DNA of 36,096 nucleotides from a virus: the IMG/VR virus record IMGVR_UViG_3300032304_000762, positions 1-36,096 of that record; one strand, given 5' to 3'. Each line of letters opens with the position of its first letter. The stretch's first letter is position 1. The notes below the pieces were generated by a model. The model worked only from the letters and a program-made list of their open reading frames with translations. It was not told the DNA's origin and ran no database searches. The position numbers and the translations under genes are program-made. Positions 18,172-24,645 of this stretch are shown piece by piece.

Positions 18172-20032
18172 ACGTTTTTCCAATCCCACTTTCACAGTTG
18201 ATTGGGCAGCTTGCTGCCCACTTCGGAACCCAGCGCATACATTCTTCAACGTATGCCTGAGCTTGCTCAGCCTCTTCTTCCGGTGCGATGGCAGCCACCG
18301 CATCATGCACAGTCAGCACCACGTGCAGCTTCTTGGAGATCTTCAGTAGCTGCTGCATCACAACGATACGTGCCAGCGCCTGCACGACGTTCTCAACCAG
18401 CTTGCCCCCGTAGATGTCAACCAGCCCGGTCTCATCTTTGTACTGCCACGCTTCAAACGCCATGCCGTTCTTGTTCTTCACCGCACGGTGTAGCTGCGGG
18501 TAGCTGATGTACAGTCCGCTGGGTAGTTTAATGCCTTTGTTCCCCTCGACCAGTGCAACACCTTCACATCCGAACCACATGGACGTATTCTTGTGCATAG
18601 CTTCAATAGCGGTGTCCCCCGTCCTCCACAGCCTCGTGATGGCGGGCACAGAGTTACGGTATGTATCGATGATGTTCTTGCATTCGCTCAGTTCCAAATC
18701 CATGTTCATCTCGGACGCCTTCAGTGTGATCTGAAGTTTCACCGCCCCGGTCTGGTATCCGCAGCCCAGGACCACCGTCTTGCCTACGAACCGCTCTACC
18801 TTATCTGCCTTCGTTACCGGCCTACCAAAGATCTTACTCGCCATCTTGCAGTACACATCCACGCCATCGGTAAAGTCTTGCACGAGGTCATCCTGCCCCG
18901 CCAGCCACGCAAGCATCCGCGCCTCGATGTTGGACGAGTCGCAGTCGATGATCACATAGCCCGGAGGTGCCTCGATGCACTTCTTGAGCTTGTTGGCTTG
19001 CGCCCCACGGGCCGGTAGGTTCTGCAGGTTTATACCATCAGTGCCACCCAAGCGGTGCGTTCTCGCAGCAGAATATCTCAGAGGCACCGGGAACAGCGGG
19101 TTGCGCTGCGCCATGTCGATGAACCGCTTGGTGCGCGTCTCCTCCAGGGTGCTCTTGACCCCCATCCGGGCAGCCACCACAGCCTGCACTCGCTCGTCGG
19201 GGTGCTCTAACAGGGCCTTCATACCCGGGTCGGTCTTGGCAAAAGCGAACGCTTGCTTACCTGTCGTGGCACTGATCTTCATCGGCGGTGACACACCGAA
19301 CGACTCCAGCACCAAAGCGAACTTCGGGTTGGACATCAGGTCTTCCTTGGCGATGCCCGTATTGCTCAGCAGTTCTTCCTTGCGCCGCACCACATCGGCA
19401 AGGTGCTCCTCCAGCTTCTGCGCGTTCAAGCGCAGCGTGGGCTCGGTGTACATCCTGATGAGCCGGTCGATCAACTCCAGTTCCTTGCGGGGGTAGGGGT
19501 CTCGATGGTCGAACGTCTCGGGCTTGTACCACCCGTTGGACATCAGGAAGAACAGTTCATGGCATAGCTCCACGTCATGCAGGCAGTAGTCAGCGTAGTC
19601 TTTGAACTCCTGCTCGGTGAAGTCACAGCGACGTTTGCCCATCGCGTTCTGCACGGCTGTGCCCTTGTCCTCCAGACCGTACCGCTTGGCAAGCAGGGCC
19701 AGCGAGTTGCCCTTCATACCGAACATGGCACGTGCCATCGACAGGGTATCCAGCCACGCAGCGGGGTTGACCCCGAACCTCCAGGCCAGAATGGCGGCGT
19801 CGAAGAGAGTGTTGTGGCACAGCACTGCGTACTTACCCCACTCGATGCCGTCGAGTCGGTACTGCACCTCCTCGTGGGAGCCGGTGACGATCTCCTTGGT
19901 GCCATCCGGCCAGCGGGCTCCGAGCATAATGACTTCGAAGCGCGGGTCGCGGATGTAGTGCTCCATCGTCAGCTTGCTGAGACTGAAATCCTTGTCGTAA
20001 TAAGTCTCGAAATCAAGCGTCAGGATGTCCAT
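18158..20032 (-). CDS. DNA polymerase, family A (phage PolA-like)
   Basis: 624 residues. An N-terminal 3'-5' exonuclease begins with DFETYYD (Asp7, Glu9). The polymerase domain has RTHRLGGTDGINLQNLPARG, motif A DCDSSNIEARMLAWLAGQ near 360, motif B region KTVVLGCGYQTG near 415-428, and motif C HDAVAAI near 576. The length and lack of a 5' nuclease domain match phage family A replicases. Glu of motif A and Asp of HDA are present, so it looks active. It overlaps the VRR-NUC gene start-to-stop by 13 bases and the next small gene by 14 bases. This is the phage replicase. Confidence 0.93.
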   Translation of the reverse strand: MDILTLDFETYYDKDFSLSKLTMEHYIRDPRFEVIMLGARWPDGTKEIVTGSHEEVQYRLDGIEWGKYAVLCHNTLFDAAILAWRFGVNPAAWLDTLSMARAMFGMKGNSLALLAKRYGLEDKGTAVQNAMGKRRCDFTEQEFKDYADYCLHDVELCHELFFLMSNGWYKPETFDHRDPYPRKELELIDRLIRMYTEPTLRLNAQKLEEHLADVVRRKEELLSNTGIAKEDLMSNPKFALVLESFGVSPPMKISATTGKQAFAFAKTDPGMKALLEHPDERVQAVVAARMGVKSTLEETRTKRFIDMAQRNPLFPVPLRYSAARTHRLGGTDGINLQNLPARGAQANKLKKCIEAPPGYVIIDCDSSNIEARMLAWLAGQDDLVQDFTDGVDVYCKMASKIFGRPVTKADKVERFVGKTVVLGCGYQTGAVKLQITLKASEMNMDLELSECKNIIDTYRNSVPAITRLWRTGDTAIEAMHKNTSMWFGCEGVALVEGNKGIKLPSGLYISYPQLHRAVKNKNGMAFEAWQYKDETGLVDIYGGKLVENVVQALARIVVMQQLLKISKKLHVVLTVHDAVAAIAPEEEAEQAQAYVEECMRWVPKWAASCPINCESGIGKTYGDC

Positions 20033-20322
20033 TGTGATCTTTCATGGAACCACTCTTCCAGTAGTTCAGTGGTGTCTTCGCGCACCACCATCGCGGACCC
20101 ACCGGCACGCTGGATGTCTGCCATCTCACGCTCTTGTAGAGCAGTGGGTTTATTGAATCCGGCCTTGCATTCTACACCCAGGAACATGCCTCGGTAGCAC
20201 ACGATGATGTCTGGTATGCCTGCTCGACCGTAGCCGTTCTGTGCAGGGAAGAAGTGGTAGGCTTTGTACTTCTTGATGATGTCAACGCACTTAGCTTTGA
20301 CTTTACTTTCCGGTGTTGCCAT
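20020..20322 (-). CDS. VRR-NUC domain nuclease
   Basis: 100 residues. NGYGRAGIPDIIVCYRGMFL followed by GVECK is the compact PD-(D/E)XK core of VRR-NUC proteins (GIPD ... E-x-K), and NKPTALQEREMADIQRAGG is the characteristic Gln-containing helix. Phage members are stand-alone structure-specific nucleases, possibly resolvases acting on branched DNA. The ATG at 20322 has no visible Shine-Dalgarno sequence, unusual for this genome. It is the first gene of the polymerase operon, just downstream of the 35-bp tandem repeat. Confidence 0.88.
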   Translation of the reverse strand: MATPESKVKAKCVDIIKKYKAYHFFPAQNGYGRAGIPDIIVCYRGMFLGVECKAGFNKPTALQEREMADIQRAGGSAMVVREDTTELLEEWFHERSQWTS

Positions 20323-20341
20323 GATGTTGTGTGGTTGGTTG

Positions 20342-20421
20342 TTAGTGAGGGGCCCCCAAGGCCCCAGCACGTCGAATTAGTGAGGGGCCCCCAAGGCCCC
20401 AGCACGTCGAATTAGTGAGGG
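20342..20421. repeat. 35-bp tandem direct repeat, two copies plus a partial third
   Basis: Two identical 35-bp units (20342-20376 and 20377-20411) are followed by the first 10 bases of a third. Each unit holds GGGGCC then CCCAA then GGCCCC, a 6-bp stem hairpin. The repeats lie 20 bases upstream (in the direction of transcription) of the VRR-NUC start. The unit length is not a multiple of three, so it is not coding. Confidence 0.9.
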
Positions 20422-20581
20422 GGAGACACAGATTCCCAGCCCCCTCGGTTCTGGGTTTGGGGAGATGCACCATACGCATCAAAATCAGCGGGCACGTATG
20501 GTACGCAAGCATCGGCTTCGCATCTGTGAGGGTAAAACCGTGTTTGCAGCTATGCAACGCCCGCTTAGATCAGTGCGTCTT
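20422..20581. other. Gap upstream of the polymerase operon with inverted repeat
   Basis: No gene is supported here. ACCATACG (20469-20476) and CGTATGGT (20495-20502) form a perfect 8-bp inverted repeat with an 18-base spacer, a possible protein-binding site or long-loop hairpin. Weak promoter-like hexamers occur on the minus strand, for example TTGCAT then TACCCT, but nothing near consensus. Confidence 0.5.
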
Positions 20582-20782
20582 CTACCATTCTCGTGACGTC
20601 CGCTTTGGTTGTTCGTCTGGCTCGGTTGACGAAGACTTTGTTTTCTTTGTATGAAAAGAGGAAGGGCCAAGTTTTGTCAGGGTTTCTAACGTGTTGAAAC
20701 GGTGACCGTTCGCACACTGCCTGCGCCTCCACGGCCCCCGTGTCAACAGGACTTCCGTCCACGCTCCGCATTCGCATTTCAT
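20582..20782 (-). CDS. NrdR-like zinc-ribbon phage protein, possibly frameshifted
   Basis: 66 residues. MKCECGAWTEVLLTR then RRRQCANGHRFNTLE is the N-terminal zinc-ribbon pattern of NrdR-like phage proteins (CxC, then C-x-N-G-H). After about residue 35 the frame becomes Ser/Lys rich. The -1 frame instead reads FSYKENKVFVNRARRTTKAD... and ends DALI at 20565, with strongly C-ending codons. The C-terminus may therefore be in the -1 frame. The start sits directly behind GGGGGAGGA, formed by the last codons of the upstream gene, with ATGA overlap. Likely nucleic-acid binding. Confidence 0.65.
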   Translation of the reverse strand: MKCECGAWTEVLLTRGPWRRRQCANGHRFNTLETLTKLGPSSFHTKKTKSSSTEPDEQPKRTSREW

Positions 20783-21066
20783 TCCTCCCCCTTCAGATAC
20801 CGCTCCACCGCCCGAGCGAAGTGGTGGTGGAACCCACCGTTGGCATGCCACAGGTCAGCGATGACCTCGTCGGTGAGGGTGCGGTCTTCACGACCCTTCA
20901 AAAGGTTTTTAAGTATGGATGCGTTTGACATATGGTTTGTGAACTCAGGAGTCAGGAGTTCTTTGCCACTGTTCTGCGCTTTTAGCCGTTCCATACAGTC
21001 AAGAGTGTGCTGATACCACCCATGCACCCTTTCGTATAGCGTCAGCTCAGCGAACGGTTTCATCAT
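20779..21066 (-). CDS. Hypothetical small phage protein
   Basis: 95 residues, beginning MMKPFAELTLYERVHGWYQH and ending AVERYLKGEE. It is helical and moderately charged, with the motif WHANGGFHHHFARAVERYL. It overlaps the upstream gene by 20 bases and the downstream zinc-ribbon gene by 4. Two adjacent ATG codons make the start uncertain by one residue. No family recognised. Confidence 0.72.
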   Translation of the reverse strand: MMKPFAELTLYERVHGWYQHTLDCMERLKAQNSGKELLTPEFTNHMSNASILKNLLKGREDRTLTDEVIADLWHANGGFHHHFARAVERYLKGEE

Positions 21067-21265
21067 CTATCACCTCCACAAAGTCCCCGTTAGGACACGG
21101 ACCATGCCCGACCCACGGGCCGATCCACACTTGCCGCCCTGCGGCGGGATGCACAGGATTCATGTGCACGTTTCGTCCACATCTTTTGCATTGATCGAGT
21201 AGAGGATTGCTCTCGCAGCGGGCGAAGTCCTGTGGCTTGTACTTGTATATGTGGCTACTAATCAT
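21047..21265 (-). CDS. Small Cys-rich (zinc-finger-like) phage protein
   Basis: 72 residues. CESNPLLDQCKRCGRNVHMNP followed by GPCPNGDFVEVIDD gives four Cys/His positions suited to one zinc ion, with a central segment AAGRQVWIGPWVGHGPC. The ATG overlaps the upstream stop (ATGA). Function unknown; small zinc-binding proteins are common in phage early regions and often bind host proteins or nucleic acid. Confidence 0.72.
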   Translation of the reverse strand: MISSHIYKYKPQDFARCESNPLLDQCKRCGRNVHMNPVHPAAGRQVWIGPWVGHGPCPNGDFVEVIDDETVR

Positions 21266-21465
21266 GGCTGCCCTCTGATCGCCTCGTTAATCTCTCTGGC
21301 GTTGTTGTCACTGATACACAAGCCAGTGACGATGCGGCAAGCACGTTCTCGCTCCATCTCCTGAATCTTTCGCGTGTAGCGCAACAGTGCTGCCAAGTCA
21401 AAGGTAATGCCGGGGTGCTCTGCCCCGTACTCGCGGGCGAGGTCAAAGATTTCCTGTGCGTTCAT
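21262..21465 (-). CDS. Hypothetical small phage protein
   Basis: 67 residues from ATG 21465 behind AAAGGGGGAAAC. It reads MNAQEIFDLAREYGAEHPGI and continues as two likely helices with one Cys-containing segment (CRIVTGLCISDNNAREI). It overlaps the upstream gene by 23 bases and the downstream one by 4. No family recognised. Confidence 0.7.
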   Translation of the reverse strand: MNAQEIFDLAREYGAEHPGITFDLAALLRYTRKIQEMERERACRIVTGLCISDNNAREINEAIRGQP

Positions 21466-21685
21466 GTTTCCCCCTTTCTTCCCATCCAATCTTGAACCCC
21501 TTGTCCCACGCCTTGGCCCAGACAATGCACCAGAAGTCGTAGTACCCACGATTCAACGGGAAGGGGAACCCATCGCTGAACATGGCCTTCACATCCTTGC
21601 GCTTGATAAACACTTCAAACGCCCGGTCACGCTCTCTGTTCGCCAGAGGTACGTCGTCAAAGAGACCTTCGTCTTCTTCACTCAT
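21443..21685 (-). CDS. Hypothetical small phage protein, aromatic-rich
   Basis: 80 residues from ATG 21685 behind AAGGAGAAG. It has an acidic N-terminus (MSEEDEGLFDDVPLANRERD) and an aromatic C-terminus (YYDFWCIVWAKAWDKGFKIGW). The latter recalls the short FxxxWxxAWxxG helices of many phage accessory proteins. No enzyme motif. Confidence 0.7.
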   Translation of the reverse strand: MSEEDEGLFDDVPLANRERDRAFEVFIKRKDVKAMFSDGFPFPLNRGYYDFWCIVWAKAWDKGFKIGWEERGKHERTGNL

Positions 21686-22163
21686 GGTTCTTCTCCTTAA
21701 GCGCGGCTTCAGCAAAGTACACACCCTTCCTGAACGACCAACTGCAAACATCTTCGGTCGGCAGTTGATCAAGTCCGTCGTTGATCTCCCACTCTTTTAG
21801 CCTTCGCCACTCGCGGCGGGGTGGGTGAGTGAAGAGGGGCGTCCAGTCGCTGAAGCGGAACCCCTCGCCGTTGTTGAGATGCAAGTCTTGCCCCGGCGTC
21901 ATCCACGCCACCGGCTCCTGCTCCGGCTCTGCCATCTCCCGCAGCGTCGGCCTGCGGGTGTACCCCGCATCCTTCATGGCTTGCGCTCGGGTCGGCTGCT
22001 CCAGCGCGGCCTCAATCTCCTGATTCGCATCAGTCAGCCGTTGCAGTGCCTCCTCCGCAAGCGCGGCCTTGAGGGCGTCCATCGCCTTGTCCCGCAGAGC
22101 GCCAACGTATCGCTCCTCCAACGCCTCCAGCGCGAGTCGCATTGCTTCTTGCTGTTTACTCAT
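21678..22163 (-). CDS. Phage accessory protein with C-terminal W-x-P-L-F/Y domain (Ea22-like)
   Basis: 161 residues. The N-terminal 60 residues are an Ala/Leu/Glu helix (MRLALEALEERYVGALRDKA), of the type that opens many phage early genes. EPVAWMTPGQDLHLNNGEG and FSDWTPLFTHPPRREWRRLK follow; the D-W-x-P-L-F/Y-T-x-P pattern occurs in Ea22/Ead-type proteins of enteric and other phages (recalled, not searched). Function is not established. The ATG overlaps the stop of the homing endonuclease gene. Confidence 0.72.
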   Translation of the reverse strand: MSKQQEAMRLALEALEERYVGALRDKAMDALKAALAEEALQRLTDANQEIEAALEQPTRAQAMKDAGYTRRPTLREMAEPEQEPVAWMTPGQDLHLNNGEGFRFSDWTPLFTHPPRREWRRLKEWEINDGLDQLPTEDVCSWSFRKGVYFAEAALKEKNHE

Positions 22164-22654
22164 AACGTGTTGCCTTCGTGCATAACGCGCTTTGCATTCA
22201 GATAAGCCTGATGCGCTGCATCTTTGCAATGAAAGTAGCCAAGGTGTTTTTTCTTACCATTAACCCTAATGTCAGCTTTCCACTTGCCGCCAGCGGAATA
22301 CCAACTGACCCCAAGCAAACCAGAAGTAGAGTCAGATCTAGCGTTGCGTTGATTTTGCTGATTGATGCTTCGGCCTACAACCCTCAGGTTTGACAGCCTG
22401 TTGTTTGACCTATCTCCATCGATATGGTCAATCTCTACGTCATCTGCAATATCACCGTAAACAAGTATCCAAGCAAGGCGGTGAGCTTTAAGCATCTTCC
22501 CGTTGAATTGGATTTCAATGTATCCGTTTCTTTTCTTGCTTCCAGCTTCAACGCCCCTGTTTCTTTTGTGCCACGCAGTATCAAGCCATGTAAAAACTCC
22601 AGTTTCGGCGTTGTATGAAATGGCCTGCTGGGCGGCGGTTCTCAGGTCAGTCAT
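22160..22654 (-). CDS. HNH homing endonuclease with AP2 DNA-binding domain
   Basis: 164 residues. Residues about 40-95 are an HNH_3 domain (KMLKAHRLAWILVYGDI, VEIDHIDGDRSNNRLSNLR). The C-terminal part is an AP2-like domain (SGLLGVSWYSAGGKWKADIR, KKHLGYFHCKDAAHQAYL). This is the standard free-standing phage homing endonuclease. Its first eleven residues, MTDLRTAAQQA, resemble the start of the neighbouring 22980 gene (MTTLRKAALRA). Both junctions are ATGA overlaps, so it sits seamlessly in the small-gene chain. Base composition is more A/T-rich than its neighbours (AAACCAGAAGTAGAG and similar), consistent with recent arrival. Confidence 0.9.
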   Translation of the reverse strand: MTDLRTAAQQAISYNAETGVFTWLDTAWHKRNRGVEAGSKKRNGYIEIQFNGKMLKAHRLAWILVYGDIADDVEIDHIDGDRSNNRLSNLRVVGRSINQQNQRNARSDSTSGLLGVSWYSAGGKWKADIRVNGKKKHLGYFHCKDAAHQAYLNAKRVMHEGNTL

Positions 22655-22980
22655 TGCGGCTCCTTATGAACCCAGACTTTCACGCCGGTTTCTGGGTCAA
22701 CGTAGTTAAGTTCAGGATCACACCAGCACGGACTGCCATCGGTGATGTGTTCAGGCTTGGCTCGGTTGAACGCGCTAACGCATGATGGGTCGCGGTATTC
22801 AGGCGGAATCCGCACGCGGACGTTTGTTCCGGGGATACTTGCGTACTCTTGCATGTCCTCTGCCAGCGCGGCGCGGAGGGCGGATGCTGCGTCTGCTGCT
22901 TTTTCGGACACCATCGCACACTCTGCGTACCAATCCAACGCCTCCAGCGCTCGCAGGGCGGCTTTGCGTAGGGTGGTCAT
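22651..22980 (-). CDS. Hypothetical phage protein with Leu/Ala helix and CWC motif
   Basis: 109 residues, ATG 22980 behind GAGGAGG. The N-terminus is MTTLRKAALRALEALDWYAE, then AASALRAALAED, the same style of helix that begins the 22163 gene. A small C-terminal domain has DGSPCWCDPELNYVDPETG and ends VKVWVHKEPQ. Phages often carry several such helix-plus-variable-domain genes side by side. Function unknown. Confidence 0.75.
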   Translation of the reverse strand: MTTLRKAALRALEALDWYAECAMVSEKAADAASALRAALAEDMQEYASIPGTNVRVRIPPEYRDPSCVSAFNRAKPEHITDGSPCWCDPELNYVDPETGVKVWVHKEPQ

Positions 22981-22989
22981 ACATCCTCC

Positions 22990-23256
22990 TCAGGGGGTCA
23001 CGTAGTACCACACGAAGCCCGCAATAGCGCCGACAACGGCGGTTGCTACGAAGAAGCTAATAACGAATTTCCCCAGCTCTTCGAGCATCATTTCTTTGCT
23101 GTAGAAGTCCGGGTCGTCCTGCCCTACGTCAGTCGCCGCCTCGGCGGGCATCAGCTTGGGGCACAAGCGCCCTTGTTTACACAGCCCATCGCAGCACCAG
23201 CGCCGGTACACATCGGGCTCGGTGCCATCGTCGTACTCACGGGTATCGGTTTTCAT
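22990..23256 (-). CDS. Small membrane protein with Cys-rich N-terminal part
   Basis: 88 residues behind AGGAGG. Residues about 20-35 carry CCDGLCKQGRLCP. Residues about 65-86 (FVISFFVATAVVGAIAGFVW) form one transmembrane helix near the C-terminus. The N-terminus is acidic and lacks a signal peptide, giving a tail-anchored topology with the Cys-rich part probably in the cytoplasm. It could be a holin-like or host-modifying protein, but one helix and the early-gene context do not support a holin call. Confidence 0.7.
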   Translation of the reverse strand: MKTDTREYDDGTEPDVYRRWCCDGLCKQGRLCPKLMPAEAATDVGQDDPDFYSKEMMLEELGKFVISFFVATAVVGAIAGFVWYYVTP

Positions 23257-23414
23257 TGCGTAATCCTCCTGACTTTGCTTGCCAACAGCCAGCGGTCCCC
23301 CAGGCGCAGGACGCTGCGAACCCAGGCTTTGCGATTGTGCCGATTGATCTCAGGCGGGACCAGTGGGTTGGACCACAACTCCCGGGCGTGACGGACTAGA
23401 TCTTTGGTGCTCAT
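23253..23414 (-). CDS. Very small basic phage protein
   Basis: 53 residues from ATG 23414 behind GCGGAGGG, with ATGA overlaps at both ends. MSTKDLVRHARELWSNPLVP is followed by a basic, aromatic segment (NRHNRKAWVRSVLRLGDRWL). It could bind nucleic acid by charge; no family recognised. Confidence 0.6.
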   Translation of the reverse strand: MSTKDLVRHARELWSNPLVPPEINRHNRKAWVRSVLRLGDRWLLASKVRRITQ

Positions 23415-23611
23415 CGCACTGCCCTCCGCGCGGTCTCTTCCTGACGCAGGGTGATCTCGTTGATCTCCTTGGCGACTGCTTCTGCACGGGCACGGTCTTT
23501 CGTTTTCTCCCCACCGGGCAACGCCCACGCCTCGTAGGCAGACTCGTACACCACACGTCCCTTGCCGATGGTGATGTCGTTGGGGTGCTTAAATTGGAAG
23601 TATTCTTTCAT
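23411..23611 (-). CDS. Hypothetical small phage protein
   Basis: 66 residues from ATG 23611. A second ATG at 23617 is only about one base from TAGGAGA, so 23611 has the better spacing. MKEYFQFKHPNDITIGKGRV then a charged helix (KTKDRARAEAVAKEINEITL) ending ARRAVR. First gene of the overlapping chain that runs to 20582, 35 bases downstream of a terminator. No family recognised. Confidence 0.65.
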   Translation of the reverse strand: MKEYFQFKHPNDITIGKGRVVYESAYEAWALPGGEKTKDRARAEAVAKEINEITLRQEETARRAVR

Positions 23612-23645
23612 TTTCATTCTCCTAGTTGAGTTTCGTTAAGACATG

Positions 23646-23672
23646 AAAAACGCCCTGCCTAAGCAGAGCGTT
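23646..23672 (-). terminator. Intrinsic terminator after the 23693 gene
   Basis: AACGC-c-CTGC (23649-23658) pairs with GCAG-a-GCGTT (23663-23672), with one mismatch and loop CTAA. On the minus strand it runs directly into five T (23650-23646). It lies 20 bases beyond the stop of the 23693-23935 gene. It would separate that gene from the small-gene chain, or let only part of the transcription through. Confidence 0.75.
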
Positions 23673-23692
23673 GAGTGCGGGGTTAGCCGTGG

Positions 23693-23935
23693 TTAAGCGG
23701 TGCGCCAGACACGAATGCCATCACCCAAGGTAGCAGTAGAAAACGTGCCCTGACCGAAAGCCTTCTTGGCGATCGCGATCTTGCGCCGCCAGTTGTTGAT
23801 CTCGTTCTTGGCAGACACATCGCAGGGCACGAGGAAACTGTCACCCACGTCCATCTCATAAAACGGGAACTCAACAGCCTTACGCCCACGGCGGTTGGAC
23901 ACCATCGGCACACCAGATTCGATATTGAAGCTCAT
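23693..23935 (-). CDS. Small phage protein, DUF7303-like (paralogue of the 10111 gene)
   Basis: 80 residues, ATG behind AAGGAAAAC. RRGRKAVEFPFYEMDVGDSF then LVPCDVSAKNEINNW and a C-terminal FGQGTFSTATLGDGIRVWRT. The FPF-x-x-M-x-VGDSF-x-VP plus G-(V/I)-RVWR layout matches the small phage family I recall as DUF7303. It is monocistronic here: a consensus-like promoter precedes it by about 95 bases and a terminator follows it. That arrangement suggests it is made in quantity. Function unknown. Confidence 0.82.
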   Translation of the reverse strand: MSFNIESGVPMVSNRRGRKAVEFPFYEMDVGDSFLVPCDVSAKNEINNWRRKIAIAKKAFGQGTFSTATLGDGIRVWRTA

Positions 23936-24030
23936 TTGTTTTCCTTCTTCGGCTCCCGCTGAGTGGCAGCGGGGATGCGGAATCGCACCGATTGGTGCTT
24001 GCGGTTGACGGCCACTCCGAGTGAAACTTG

Positions 24031-24059
24031 ACTCTAATCGTTGCCGAACACCGTGTCAA
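24031..24059 (-). promoter_or_regulatory. Sigma70-type promoter for the 23935 gene
   Basis: On the minus strand a perfect TTGACA (24059-24054) is followed after exactly 17 bases by TAGAGT (24036-24031, 4/6). The -35 overlaps the TGA of the upstream gene. The untranslated leader would be about 90 bases and contains CCCGCTG/CAGCGGG (about 23955-23973), a 7-bp hairpin. Confidence 0.65.
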
Positions 24060-24307
24060 GCGGGTTCTTCAAGTTTTGCATCGATCCAGTACGTCTGACC
24101 GACCTTTCTGCCCACGTCTCGCACCTCCTCAGGGTGCGCCCAGTCTAGTAGGTGGATGGTCTCCTGTACCCATGCAGGCAGCATGTCCATGCGGTATCGC
24201 TCGGTCACGATAGGCGTCGGTGCCTTGGGGTACAGCGTGACTTCATACAGGCCCCCCACGTCGGTGAACCTGTACGTTGTGCTGAGGTTGCGCTGGAGAT
24301 CAATCAT
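24056..24307 (-). CDS. Hypothetical phage protein
   Basis: 83 residues from ATG 24307 behind AAGGACA, overlapping the upstream gene by 8 bases. MIDLQRNLSTTYRFTDVGGL YEVTLYP suggests a beta-rich N-terminal half, followed by a helix (PAWVQETIHLLDWAHPEEVR) and a Trp/Tyr-containing end. No family recognised. Its stop overlaps the -35 of the next promoter. Confidence 0.68.
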   Translation of the reverse strand: MIDLQRNLSTTYRFTDVGGLYEVTLYPKAPTPIVTERYRMDMLPAWVQETIHLLDWAHPEEVRDVGRKVGQTYWIDAKLEEPA

Positions 24308-24599
24308 TGTCCTTGGCTTTCCGCTTGGCTTCCTTTTCTTCTTCATCGATACGGCCCATCTCAAGCATTTGGTGAAAGTGCACAGGTCCGAGGGTCGCGA
24401 TGGCTGGCAGGGCAGTGATGTCCAACAGTTTTGCCATGCGCTTGTTGCCACCATCGGGCACCCACTTATCATCTATCTCGTAAACATCATGTCCACTAAA
24501 CAGCTTGAACACCTCCATCGCTGCATCGGCAGGGACAGCGAACTTGCGCCAACCGAAGTTCAGTTGGACCAAATCAAACTCAGGTTTCTTCGTTGCCAT
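24300..24599 (-). CDS. Hypothetical phage protein
   Basis: 99 residues. ATG 24599 is chosen over ATG 24611 because GGAGG lies 5 bases before it. MATKKPEFDLVQLNFGWRKF AVP then a middle that includes WVPDGGNKRMAKLLDIT, ending in a very charged helix (GRIDEEEKEAKRKAKDND). A hairpin (ATGTCGC/GCGACAT, 24615-24636) and palindrome copy 1 (24646-24663) lie in its leader. Function unknown. Confidence 0.72.
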   Translation of the reverse strand: MATKKPEFDLVQLNFGWRKFAVPADAAMEVFKLFSGHDVYEIDDKWVPDGGNKRMAKLLDITALPAIATLGPVHFHQMLEMGRIDEEEKEAKRKAKDND

Positions 24600-24645
24600 G
24601 CTGGCCTCCATAAAATGTCGCGCTGCGGGGCGACATCCGGTCCCA

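Noticed and set aside
20342-20421. CRISPR array
   Set aside because: The 35-bp units are directly adjacent with no spacers between them and no cas genes are nearby.
20342-20557. Minus-strand frame of 71 residues (MHSCKHGFTLTDAKP...) ahead of the VRR-NUC gene
   Set aside because: It runs through the 35-bp tandem repeats, whose length is not a multiple of three, and has no ribosome-binding site.
22990-23256. Holin
   Set aside because: Only one transmembrane helix, a Cys-rich N-terminus, early-gene context and no endolysin nearby.
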